Notes under the pieces: model-generated
Told to the model about the DNA's origin: nothing
What the model saw: only the letters and a program-made list of their open reading frames with translations
The model's database searches: none
Shown here: positions 8,213 through 15,096 of the stretch, piece by piece
Position numbering within the stretch: position 1 is the first letter of the stretch
Layout: each line of letters starts with the position of its first letter
Assembly (NCBI GenBank): GCA_902495085.1
Contig: CABUWA010000018.1
Location: forward strand, 1 to 19,866
DNA: 19,866 bases
Direction of reading: 5' to 3'
From: an uncultured Collinsella sp.
Lineage (GTDB): Bacteria > Actinomycetota > Coriobacteriia > Coriobacteriales > Coriobacteriaceae
Translations under genes and position numbers: made by a program

Positions 8213-9151
8213 ATGGCATCTCAAGTTGAGCTCACCCCATGCGGGGCCATGTTTGACATCTTTAAGCGCACGGCGCATCTGAGCCATATCGAGCTGTGCG
8301 GCTTGGTGCTTTCGTCCCGTCCGCTCGCCGACGGCCGCAGCCCGCAGAGCCGAGCCGCCGATCGCTCTTGGGTTTCCCGCTTTATCGTTCGCGCGCCGGT
8401 CGGCACGCTTCAGCAGCGCTACTTTGCCGAATACGGTACCTCGGCTGCGCGCATTATGTCGCAACTGGCCCTGCGCCAGCGAAATCCCATGGACTCCACG
8501 GCTGTGATCAATATGGTGTGCGGTCCTGCAGGTGAACCGATGGTACGCGCGCTCGAAGAGTGCCACCAGGACACGAATCTCTATCGCAACGCGCTCGATC
8601 GCCTGTCCCAGGCGGCGGAACTCATGCCCGCCGAGCGCGCCGAGGCCGTGCTGGTGCTGTTTGTCGCCGTCGGTTGTTCGGCGGATGTGCGGTCCTCGGT
8701 GAACTATGCCATCGACTACGCGCACGCAACCTGTGGCGGAGGCACCTCCACGCCGCGTTCGCTTGGCATGTCGATGACCGCAGGCGAGCGCGAACCCGCC
8801 CCGGCGCACCCCTTGGGCTTGCTGCGCGTGCAAAACAGTTTTGTCGTGAGCGCCCCGCGCTGGATTCAGCCGAGTGAGCGGGGTGTTGAGATTGGCGCGC
8901 TGGCCACTGGTGAGGGCGATATTACCGACGTCGGCGACGATGTCTCGGCCCGCCATGCCCATATCTGGTGCGATGCTCAAAATATCTGGCACGTCGAGGA
9001 CTTGTCGTCCACCAACGGAACCGTGGTGGTAAACGGGGCCACGCGCGTCTGCATTCAGGTCGAGCCCGGCCGTTCCGCCCAACTCAATCCCGGCGACGAG
9101 CTCAAGCTCGGCGAATCCGCTACCTACGCCATTCTCTTCGGTGCCCTCTAG
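8213..9151 (+). CDS. FHA-domain protein
   Basis: A 312-residue soluble protein. Residues 1-175 form a helical domain I do not recognise. A variable linker (about 176-200) leads to a forkhead-associated domain at about 222-311, with VSARHAHI at 244-251, SSTNGT at 265-270 and a closing NPGDELKLG. FHA domains bind phosphothreonine peptides, and the preceding gene is a kinase, so this is a plausible reader or substrate of it. One oddity: the usual Gly-Arg pair at the start of the domain is Gly-Ala here (EIGAL), so a phosphate-contacting arginine is missing. AAGGAGG overlaps the end of the kinase gene and supports the ATG at 8213. A truncated, diverged copy of its 3' part lies at 17022-17445. Confidence 0.88.
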   Translation: MASQVELTPCGAMFDIFKRTAHLSHIELCGLVLSSRPLADGRSPQSRAADRSWVSRFIVRAPVGTLQQRYFAEYGTSAARIMSQLALRQRNPMDSTAVINMVCGPAGEPMVRALEECHQDTNLYRNALDRLSQAAELMPAERAEAVLVLFVAVGCSADVRSSVNYAIDYAHATCGGGTSTPRSLGMSMTAGEREPAPAHPLGLLRVQNSFVVSAPRWIQPSERGVEIGALATGEGDITDVGDDVSARHAHIWCDAQNIWHVEDLSSTNGTVVVNGATRVCIQVEPGRSAQLNPGDELKLGESATYAILFGAL

Positions 9152-9176
9152 CCGGCAGTTAGGGACGTTCCTTTTA

Positions 9177-9190
9177 ATATGAGCAGGACA
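9177..9190. repeat. IS subterminal inverted repeat, transposase 3' side
   Basis: ATATGAGCAGGACA, the exact reverse complement of 10715-10728. It lies about two bases inside the left junction. Confidence 0.85.
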
Positions 9191-9208
9191 TTGTCAAGAG
9201 ACAAAATC

Positions 9209-9240
9209 GGGCCTGGCCCCAACGATATGGGGTCAGGCCC
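9209..9240 (-). terminator. Strong hairpin near the IS 3' end, minus-strand terminator
   Basis: Arms of 12 bases (GGGCCTGACCCC and GGGGCCAGGCCC read on the minus strand, one G-T wobble) enclose an 8-base loop and are followed by GATTTTG. It is therefore oriented to stop transcription coming from the transposase gene and any downstream guide RNA. It belongs to the insertion element, not to the FHA operon. Confidence 0.6.
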
Positions 9241-9480
9241 TCTCCCTATATCAGCCCGTCCGCGGCGACCTCGGCGTGTCTTCCCGACGCTCGTCTTTGC
9301 AGTTTAATATCCGCCCGCGGCGATCTCTCGCTGGGCAATCCGTTGCTACGGCTGAGGCTTCTTCGTCGAACCGACAGTCTGTGCACGCGTGTGGCGCCCT
9401 GGGCGCTCGCAGAAAAGGGACCTGAGGTTCGCCTCAACGGCTTCGGATCGAACCGCTTCCGGGGTGATCGGCTTATGTGC
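9241..9480 (-). ncRNA. Candidate IS guide RNA (seekRNA/bridge RNA) region
   Basis: About 250 bp between the transposase stop and the terminator has no credible coding sequence. In IS1111-type elements this interval encodes the structured RNA that selects the target. A perfect hairpin (GGGGGAG/CTCCCCC, 9481-9495) lies right at the transposase stop. At 9409-9418 the minus strand reads CCTTTTCTGC, equal to the sequence made by joining the two flanks of the element. The RNA ends and fold are not determined here. Confidence 0.4.
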
Positions 9481-9494
9481 GGGGGAGCCTCCCC

Positions 9495-10606
9495 CTACGC
9501 CTCCTCGGCCATGAGGCCGACCGCCCACACCCAGCAGGCGAGCTCGCGCGCCGTGGCCACGTTCGCCTTGTTGCCGTGGACCCCGCGCGCGAGCAGCGCC
9601 TCCCGCCTCTCGACCAGCCTCCGCACGCCCTTGGCGGCATGCCTCCGGGCGCCTCGGTCCGGGGCCTGGCCCCTGGCGGGCTCCTTCGGCCGCCCCGAGC
9701 ACGTCAGGTAGTGCCACGCGGCCTCGACCAGCGTCTTCCTCAGGTGCTTGTTGCCGGCCTTGGTGATCGCGCCCCTGCGGTCGCTCTCCCCGCTGGAGTG
9801 CTCGGAGGGCGTCAGGCCGACCCACGCCGCGAACGAGCGGGCGTTCCTGAACCTCGAGAACTCGCCGGCCTCGAACACGAGGTCGGCGGCGGACGCGTGT
9901 CTACGCCCTTGAGGCAGCGGAGGGAGTCGACCCTCCTCCTCCACCTGGGCTTGCGGGCCTCGGCCTCGACGAGCCCCTCGAGCCTCGCCTTCTCCTCCGC
10001 CGCCCGCCTGACCGCGTCGACATAGTAGGCGAGCACGTCGTTGTCGGCCCCCTCCGCGAACCTTATCGACTCGATCCAGGACCAGTGCGCCCGGGTCCAG
10101 TTGCCCTTCCTGCGGCCGGTGGGCGTCCTCTCGTCGAAGACGAGCCCGTGCCTGAGCAGGAACTTGGAGAGCCGCTGCTTCGAGCGCGAGAGGTCGTCCC
10201 TCGCGTCCTCGAGCGCCCTGGTCAGGTCGCGGGCGGCCTCGCACTCGTCGTCGGGGACCCACACCTCGACCACGTTGCCGACCGACAGCATGCGGGCGAG
10301 GAACTCGGCGTCGTTGCGGTCGTTCTTCCTGCGCCTGTCCGCGCTGGGCTTGATCATCTTCGAGACGGCGCCGACCACGCAGTCGACCCCCAGGCCGGAA
10401 AGCCTCTTCTGCAGGTCGAAGCCCGTGACCCCGGACTCGTACACGCACCTGGCCCTGGGGTCCACGGAACGGACCCACCCCGCGACGGCGCCGGCGTCGT
10501 AGCCGAAGGTCGCGGCACGTACCTCCCCGGTCATGACGTCGAGGGAGACGGCCTTTATCGAGCGGGCGTGGACGTCGAGGCCGATGAAGGTGGTAGTATC
10601 GAGCAT
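9495..10606 (-). pseudogene. IS110-family transposase with a frameshift
   Basis: Together the two reading frames give a full-length protein of about 370 residues. The N-terminal DEDD domain shows D11 (GLDVHARS), E57 (YESG), D96 and D99 (KNDRNDAEF). The C-terminal domain has LVFEAGEFSRFRNARSFAAWVGLTP in pieces, the Ser-rich TPSEHSSGES catalytic stretch and ITKAGNKHLR. The frame breaks at about 9895-9898: just after KGVDT, one missing base shifts it, and restoring it gives the continuous DTASAADLVF expected in this family. No slippery heptamer is visible, so this is more likely a mutation or sequencing error than programmed frameshifting. ATG at 10606 is preferred because GGAAGGGG precedes it, although an ATG at 10621 is also in frame. 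Confidence 0.88.
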
Positions 10607-10609
10607 GGG

Positions 10610-10701
10610 AGCCCCTTCCATGAATGCGGCGTGGCCGCCACGGTTGGATTAGACACTCACCATTGTCGGCCTAATCCGCGGTCTTTCATGCAGCAGGGGC
10701 T
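10610..10701. repeat. Interrupted inverted repeat upstream of the transposase
   Basis: AGCCCCT at 10610-10616 and CATGAA at 10619-10624 pair with TTCATG at 10685-10690 and AGGGGCT at 10695-10701. Between them is a second pair, GGATTAG/CTAATCC. This foldable block spans the ribosome-binding site of the transposase and could limit its translation or mark the element end. Confidence 0.4.
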
Positions 10702-10714
10702 CTCAATGTTTTTA

Positions 10715-10728
10715 TGTCCTGCTCATAT
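10715..10728. repeat. IS subterminal inverted repeat, transposase 5' side
   Basis: TGTCCTGCTCATAT, the exact reverse complement of 9177-9190, five bases or so inside the right junction. Confidence 0.85.
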
Positions 10729-10949
10729 CGTCTCTGCCGGCACTTGGGGACACTCCTCGGCGCGCCAGAGCCAGTCGCCCGGGGATGGAGGGGCCATTTT
10801 GGCCCTTGGCGGTCAGTCGGGGCGAAACTAGAAGATCTTTCCGATTCGCGGCTGTTCATGCTTGTAGAGCATCTAAAACAATAGGATGTTATTCTGGAAT
10901 ATGCCGGGTGCGTGAACTTGCCTGTCTTAGCCTTAATAAGGTATAGGGG

Positions 10950-11659
10950 AGTTTGGCTCAGGGGTTCCGTCTTGTTCTTCAGCGCAGTATTGTGGGACAG
11001 ATTTGCTGAGATTGGCGCCTTACACCGCAGAGCGCACGGAAGGCTCTCGATTTGTGTTCTGGCCCCAGAATACAGGGCCTGATACTTACCAACTGTGGCA
11101 TGGATGTAACATCTGTAGAAATCAACCCTTTTGTTGTCGACCTTTGTAAGAAAAACACTGCCATCAACTCTTTGGATGACGAAACTAGGGTGCTTGAGGG
11201 GAGCCTTTACTCCCCTCTGAGAGATGACTCATGTTTTTCGCTTGTCGTTGTGAATCCTCCGTTACTGCCGATTCCGGATGAGATTCCTTATCCCTTCGTT
11301 TGAGATGGAGGACAATCGGGTCTGGATAAAACACTTCGTATTCTTAAGGGTGGCGATACGCATTTAGAGAAAAACGGTAAATACTGCTAATAGGGATGAC
11401 GACGATGGTGCAGGGGCGACCCGCGATGCTCTCATCAATACGTCGGATACTTGGGAAATCAGGTCTAGATGCATGTATGATGATGCTGTGTGGCTATTCA
11501 ACTAATCCGCGTTCCGAATGGGTGCAGGGTATAGCTGCGACATCGTATGCTTTTGACCCGGCGCGATACTCAGATATTTCTGAGGCGGTTGACGAAGTTT
11601 ATACGCACTATGCCGCGCAAGGCGTTTCGGAAGTTTGCACATCTACGTTACGGGCTTAG
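10950..11659 (+). pseudogene. Decayed SAM-dependent methyltransferase
   Basis: Fragments in several frames join into one class I methyltransferase. Motif I reads LDLCSGPRIQGLI (from about 11046), then DVTSVEINP (motif II acidic residue) and VVVNPPLLPIP (catalytic NPP motif, about 11250-11276). At 11301 a TGA replaces the expected glycine codon of a GDGG-type stretch, after which the same frame reads DGGQSGLDKTLRIL. Near 11375 one base seems missing, and the next frame continues ILLIGMTTMVQGRPAML to a stop at 11659. Upstream, another shift near 11010-11020 separates a piece ending WDRFAE. At least three lesions mean it cannot make the full protein. It resembles NPP-motif (HemK/MTS-type) enzymes. 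It may once have modified the peptide made by this island; that is inference. The 5' limit is approximate. Confidence 0.75.
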
Positions 11660-11783
11660 GTTTCTTCAAGCGAGCAGGCCGGTTGCGTTATTTCGAGCGA
11701 TTTTTCTAGTCTAGACGACAAAAGGCAAAGGATTTGATGGGTATAAAACGCGGACGTTTGTGGGCGGATGCTCAAATCTATTG

Positions 11784-11829
11784 TGGCAATCGGGCGGTTG
11801 AAAAAGATATTTCAACCGCCCGATTGCCA
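11784..11829. repeat. Perfect 20-bp inverted repeat
   Basis: Two exact 20-base arms (beginning TGGCAATCGGG and ending CCCGATTGCCA) flank a 6-base AAGATA loop. It lies between the decayed methyltransferase and the ABC transporter. No T-run follows on either strand, so it is not a standard intrinsic terminator, although its RNA hairpin would be very stable. The rest of 11660-11974 shows no gene. Confidence 0.85.
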
Positions 11830-11974
11830 GGTTCGTCGGAGGAGATGTCCGATTCCGGCTCTCTTGTAGGAAGAGCTTGAGATCGTATTGGCCCAAGGCA
11901 ATCTTAAAGCAGTCTCATTGGCAAATCTTCGCTCCTGTTGTGTTGAGGTGTAAGGTATCAGTGATTGATGTTTT

Positions 11975-13627
11975 GTGGCGGGTAGATTGGGGCCTTCCTT
12001 GATTCGATGCGTTCTCTCGAGGTTCATCAGAGCAAAAGGGGCTTTCGTCTTCATTGCTATCACGGTGATTGGAACCGCTCTCTCCTATGCCATGCCATAC
12101 GTGAACGGGAAATTCTTAGATTTTCTTCTCGGTAACCGCAGCGAAAGAGACGCCGTACTCTTCGCGCTCCTGGTTGCGTCAATAGGAGTTTTCTCCACCC
12201 TCTTTACTTATTTTGCAGGAACACTTTCCATTCGCATAACCACGAGACTTTCCTTTGATCTTCTCAGGGAGGCCGTCTTGCGTTTTGAAAGAGACGATTA
12301 CTTGGTGAGTCGGACCATCGATCCAGCCTATACAACGCAACGGATTATTTCCGACTCCAGCGTGGTCTCATCCTTCGTTTTGGCGAATTTTATCAGTGCG
12401 CCGCTGTCCATTGTAGCCATTCCCATCGTATTGCTTATCATATGGTCAATTGATTCAACTCTCGCGGTGTTTTCCATCATTCTCCTCATCGTGTATTTCT
12501 GTGTAATTACTGGGTTGAGGAAACTTTTGTATAGGGTCACGTATGAGAAGAAAGAGGCGGACAGCGCCTTTTACGCCGCAATTGCATCGCAGCTTAATCA
12601 GATTCTCAACATTCAACTGACATCTTCGTACGGCAAGAGCGAACAAGCGCTCGACGCTGGGTTTAAGAGCTATTTTCCCAAAGTTTTGCGCTCCGGAAAG
12701 CTATCATATTCTCTGACATCGCTCGATGGTCTTTTCGCAGCGTTGTTTCAAGCGGTGATACTTGTTGTTTCCGGAGTACGAATCATTAACGGAACTATGT
12801 CAATAGGCGAGTACACTATCATCGGTACATACTTCGCGGTTCTCTTTAAGACTTTGAAAAGTATGATGTCATTGTTCAAATCCTATCAAGATGCCAAAGC
12901 ATCATGGGATAGGACGGCTATCGCGACGAGAGAAAAGGAGAGATCGGGGTGGAATCGGACCGATTTAGCTAAACTCGATGAAATAAATGACATTTCGGTA
13001 TCTGATTTGGAATTCTCGGTTGGCCTTCCAGACGGATCTGTCCGAGAGGTCCTCGGCGGGTTTTCTTTCAAGTTTTCCGGTCCTGGTACATATTGCATAG
13101 TTGGGGAAAACGGAAGAGGCAAGACGTCACTTCTTTACTTGATGCTCGGGCTATACTCATCGAAAGGCAAAGTAAAATACAACGGCGTGCCAATCGAAGA
13201 ATGCGACTTGGATTACATACGTGCGAGAGAGATATCGTGCTGCCCACAGTCGTGCTTCGCGCCGGACGAAACGGTGAAAGAGCTGTTAGAGTATTTCGAC
13301 ACGCCCTTTTCTTCCTATCACCGGGGTGTAGATGGCCTACTTTCGCTGGAAAACAGCGTGAAGGAGTTGCTCGGGAAACGTTGCTCCGCGCTTTCGGGCG
13401 GTGAGCTGCGCCGAGTGTACTTATGGTCGGCGATTTCACGCAAGTCGTCAGTTTTGGTACTCGACGAGCCCACGACTGGGTTAGACGCTGTAAGCCGCGC
13501 CGAGCTTGCGGCCTATGTTAAGCGCAACAAGCAAAGCCAGCTGATCATCGTTGTCTCTCACGATGACGAGATGGTCGGCGCGGTAGAAGGGGTAGTGGAT
13601 TTAGGCAGCATGTACCAGGGTAAATGA
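11975..13627 (+). CDS. ABC transporter, fused permease and ATPase
   Basis: A 550-residue half-transporter, probably a homodimeric exporter. The N-terminal 310 residues contain about five or six hydrophobic segments (near 22-50, 60-85, 135-158, 162-182, 248-270, 278-298). The ATPase has Walker A GENGRGKTS at 377-385, a Q-loop Q425, signature LSGGE at 473-477, Walker B VLVLDE at 493-498, D-loop TGLD and switch H529. No C39 peptidase domain is present, so leader removal would need another enzyme. It is convergent with the radical SAM operon and is the best candidate to export the peptide product; that link is contextual. The start is uncertain: GTG at 11975 follows an in-frame stop closely and lacks a clear ribosome-binding site. 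GC content is lower than in flanking genes. Confidence 0.85.
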   Translation: MAGRLGPSLIRCVLSRFIRAKGAFVFIAITVIGTALSYAMPYVNGKFLDFLLGNRSERDAVLFALLVASIGVFSTLFTYFAGTLSIRITTRLSFDLLREAVLRFERDDYLVSRTIDPAYTTQRIISDSSVVSSFVLANFISAPLSIVAIPIVLLIIWSIDSTLAVFSIILLIVYFCVITGLRKLLYRVTYEKKEADSAFYAAIASQLNQILNIQLTSSYGKSEQALDAGFKSYFPKVLRSGKLSYSLTSLDGLFAALFQAVILVVSGVRIINGTMSIGEYTIIGTYFAVLFKTLKSMMSLFKSYQDAKASWDRTAIATREKERSGWNRTDLAKLDEINDISVSDLEFSVGLPDGSVREVLGGFSFKFSGPGTYCIVGENGRGKTSLLYLMLGLYSSKGKVKYNGVPIEECDLDYIRAREISCCPQSCFAPDETVKELLEYFDTPFSSYHRGVDGLLSLENSVKELLGKRCSALSGGELRRVYLWSAISRKSSVLVLDEPTTGLDAVSRAELAAYVKRNKQSQLIIVVSHDDEMVGAVEGVVDLGSMYQGK

Positions 13628-13998
13628 TGACAAGTGTAGTGCTACCCAACTGGCAGAGATAACAAAAAGGCGATGCAGATGCACGTAGCATTCAGGCGGT
13701 TCGGACTCGGTGCCTTCACGCCATCGCAACGCTTTCAGATATAGTTCTCGTTCTCTTACTAAAGGAAACTTTAGTCTACGTCATCTTGTCGAGACAGAGG
13801 TGAAGCGAAGTGTTGTCGCGACGTATCTTATTCCAGGTGGCTCAGTATCAGCGTGAGAATCGCACCAAAGTGTACTTACGATTCTCGTGTCCCACGGACA
13901 ACATGAGCTGAGCATTGAGGTTCCACCCTTTGCTGCAACTACACGGGGTTGGACGGCAATGAATATGCCGGGCCGCATACCACGCGCAGCGGGGGTCC
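13628..13998. other. Non-coding stretch after the ABC gene with two small hairpins
   Basis: I see no gene in these 370 bp. ACTAAAG-GAAA-CTTTAGT at 13758-13775 is a perfect 7-bp stem with a GAAA tetraloop. GAGAATCG and CGATTCTC at 13855-13862 and 13879-13886 form an 8-bp stem. Neither is followed by a T-run. The stretch may be debris from past insertions, since an IS110 remnant follows. Confidence 0.4.
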
Positions 13999-14124
13999 AT
14001 GTCCCAGTATGTTGCCTACAGCAGCCTCGATGTCCACGCACACATCATCTCTGCCTTCGCGTTCAATCCATTTGCCGGAGAGTGCGAGGGTTGCCAGGCC
14101 GTAGAATTCGAGCCGAACAAATGA
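13999..14124 (+). pseudogene. N-terminal remnant of another IS110-family transposase
   Basis: A 41-codon fragment containing YSSLDVHAHIISAFAFNP followed by GE, the pattern of the IS110 DEDD-domain N-terminus (compare FIGLDVHARSIKAVSLD and TGE in the larger element). A GGGGG sequence precedes the ATG. It ends in a stop after 41 codons and nothing of the remaining roughly 330 residues is visible downstream. It differs from the resident element, so it comes from a separate insertion. The call rests on a short match and is moderately sure. The next bases to 14218 show nothing. Confidence 0.5.
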
Positions 14125-14218
14125 AATGCGGTATCAGCGCATAGGATTAAACTGACGATTGCTTTGCACTGAGAATACGCTTGGAAAGCCGCTATGGGTG
14201 GCGGCCCGGGTTAAATAG

Positions 14219-14263
14219 AGAAGCCCGTCCGATCACTTTCATGTGGCGAACGGTCGGGCTTCT
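14219..14263 (-). terminator. Terminator-like hairpin after the peptide operon
   Basis: Arms AGAAGCCCGTCCG and CGGTCGGGCTTCT (13 bp, one mismatch) with a 19-base loop lie 65 bp past the last small gene of the minus-strand operon. On the minus strand the stem is followed by CTATTTAA, a weak T-containing tail; on the plus strand by TATT. It probably ends the peptide operon transcript and may work in both directions. Confidence 0.6.
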
Positions 14264-14327
14264 TATTCCACTTGCCAATGCTCGGCTCATATTGGAAGAA
14301 AGCTACGCTAATGTTTGCGTGACACTC

Positions 14328-14435
14328 CTATTTTCTCCGAAGAAAGAGTCGGATAATGAAGAATAGAATTAAAAAAGGTGCCAGATATAACGCAAGTATA
14401 AAGGCTAATCCAACGAGACCTTGCAATAATGGCAT
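14328..14435 (-). CDS. 35-residue single-span membrane peptide
   Basis: A small gene with an excellent ribosome-binding site (GGGAGGAG four bases before the ATG). The product starts MPLLQGLVGLAFILALYLAP and consists of one continuous hydrophobic helix (residues 3-28) ending in the basic tail RLFLRRK. It is the third short gene after the radical SAM maturase, about 78 bp after the second precursor. Position and shape suit a self-immunity or export-accessory peptide, or a toxic membrane peptide; none of these can be proven. It has no cysteine and so is not a substrate like its neighbours. Confidence 0.6.
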   Translation of the reverse strand: MPLLQGLVGLAFILALYLAPFLILFFIIRLFLRRK

Positions 14436-14513
14436 AACTCCTCCCAGACACGAGATTTTGGTATTTGTTCCCATCTTATTCTGAATTGGACCAAATAGTT
14501 CCTAGCCACAAAA

Positions 14514-14693
14514 CTACTCGTCAACTGGATCGCACCAATCTGCTGGCAAAACACAGCTTGATTCTTTATCGACATAGCACCAATCCGCAACAGGGCACTC
14601 GGCGATGTCGTAAAAATTGCATATATCAACTCCAAGACAACAAGGCTCAACGGGAGGATGTTCATTTGAACCAACAGGATGGATATGCTTCAT
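14514..14693 (-). CDS. Cysteine-rich RiPP precursor peptide B
   Basis: A 59-residue peptide. Translated by hand, it begins MKHIHPVGSNEHPP and then has cysteines at 18, 19, 25, 33, 39, 47 and 54. Asp lies exactly four positions after C19, C25, C33 and C54 (C-x3-D), three after C39 and five after C47. GAGGAG stands five bases before the ATG. It lies 30 bp downstream of precursor A, shares its Lys-His-Ile-His-Pro leader start, and its last six cysteines align with the six of A around a common DIC-x-x-Y-D block. Together with the upstream radical SAM/SPASM enzyme this marks it as a substrate for thioether crosslinking. Mature form, cleavage site and activity are unknown. No identity to a known peptide is claimed. 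Confidence 0.78.
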   Translation of the reverse strand: MKHIHPVGSNEHPPVEPCCLGVDICNFYDIAECPVADWCYVDKESSCVLPADWCDPVDE

Positions 14694-14723
14694 AACAGCT
14701 CCTCACCTTAATCCAATTAGAGA

Positions 14724-14927
14724 CTACGTTTGATCAATGCCACAGTGATCTACAACGCAGATGCTGCCGCCATCCATGTCATAGTCGCAGTAATCGTATG
14801 CACCACAGCCATCTGCTTTATCATAAACAGTACAGATGTCAGTAATGCCCAAGAGGCAGTCAAAAGACATCGGCTTCACGCCTGCCTCGTCGCCACTTCC
14901 TGGATTAATCGGATGAATATGCTTCAC
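14724..14927 (-). CDS. Cysteine-rich RiPP precursor peptide A
   Basis: A 67-residue peptide from a GTG start with a strong ribosome-binding site (AAAGGGAGG, five bases upstream). It begins (M)KHIHPINPGSGDEAG, a plausible leader. The core has six cysteines: C24, C32, C41, C47, C57 and C62. C32 and C41 are in C-x3-D motifs, and C47, C57 and C62 are each followed by Asp three residues later (C-x2-D). The core is very acidic and Tyr/Gly-rich. Six cysteines fall within 39 residues, as in SCIFF/ranthipeptide precursors, and the Cys-Asp spacing recalls freyrasin. The frame is open further upstream, but the GTG is preferred because it gives the leader shared with peptide B. It lies about 170 bp after the maturase gene. 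Confidence 0.8.
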   Translation of the reverse strand: MKHIHPINPGSGDEAGVKPMSFDCLLGITDICTVYDKADGCGAYDYCDYDMDGGSICVVDHCGIDQT

Positions 14928-14959
14928 GACTACCTCCCTTTGAGTGCAGAAAAACCTCA

Positions 14960-14988
14960 ATATTGTGTATAACAAACCAAGATGTCTA
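14960..14988 (-). promoter_or_regulatory. Possible separate promoter for the precursor genes
   Basis: On the minus strand TAGACA (14988-14983) and CAATAT (14965-14960) are separated by 17 bases, about 33 bp before the GTG of precursor A. The -35 match is good, the -10 match poor. Precursor genes often have their own strong promoter, and the 169-bp gap after the maturase gene leaves room for one. Confidence 0.3.
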
Positions 14989-15096
14989 GTTCACCATATT
15001 TCTAGAATGGTTTCGGCGAACGTAGCAATAAGCTTCGCAGACGGTAATCAGAAGAACGAACACCTCCACAATGGTGACAGCAATGCGCTGAACCGC

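Larger units (their letters stand above)
9175..10733 (-). mobile_element. IS110-family insertion sequence (IS1111-like)
   Basis: An element of about 1.56 kb whose limits come from comparing its flanks with the uninterrupted repeat at 17446-17476. The left flank ends GTTCCTTT and the right flank resumes at CTGCCGG. Near the ends are perfect 14-bp inverted repeats, ATATGAGCAGGACA at 9177-9190 and its complement at 10715-10728. Subterminal inverted repeats, a DEDD transposase and a longer non-coding region downstream of the gene fit the IS1111 subgroup. Exact ends are uncertain by a few bases because T and CT runs straddle both junctions. No target duplication is evident, as expected for this family. 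Confidence 0.88.
8719..10828. repeat. Long direct repeat, copy 1 (interrupted by the IS)
   Basis: The last about 430 bp of the FHA gene plus about 120 bp of downstream sequence recur at 17022-17562. Here the downstream part is split by the insertion element: the left piece ends near 9174 and the right piece resumes near 10733. The two copies have diverged, with scattered third-position changes and a 3-codon deletion in copy 2, so this is not a recent tandem duplication. They bracket the AT-rich island. Confidence 0.85.

Noticed and set aside
7820..9082. 420-codon minus-strand open frame across the kinase and FHA genes
   Set aside because: Composition-driven shadow; both plus-strand genes have recognisable domains and ribosome-binding sites.
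9209..9240. Strong hairpin read as terminator of the FHA operon
   Set aside because: The empty-site comparison places it inside the insertion element, and its T-run is on the minus strand.
14730..14972. 80-codon plus-strand frame over precursor A
   Set aside because: It has no ribosome-binding site; the opposite strand encodes a peptide paralogous to precursor B with strong signals.
14986..15069. 27-codon hydrophobic minus-strand frame between the maturase and precursor A
   Set aside because: It has only a GTG start without a usable ribosome-binding site and lies in frame right after the maturase stop; probably chance.
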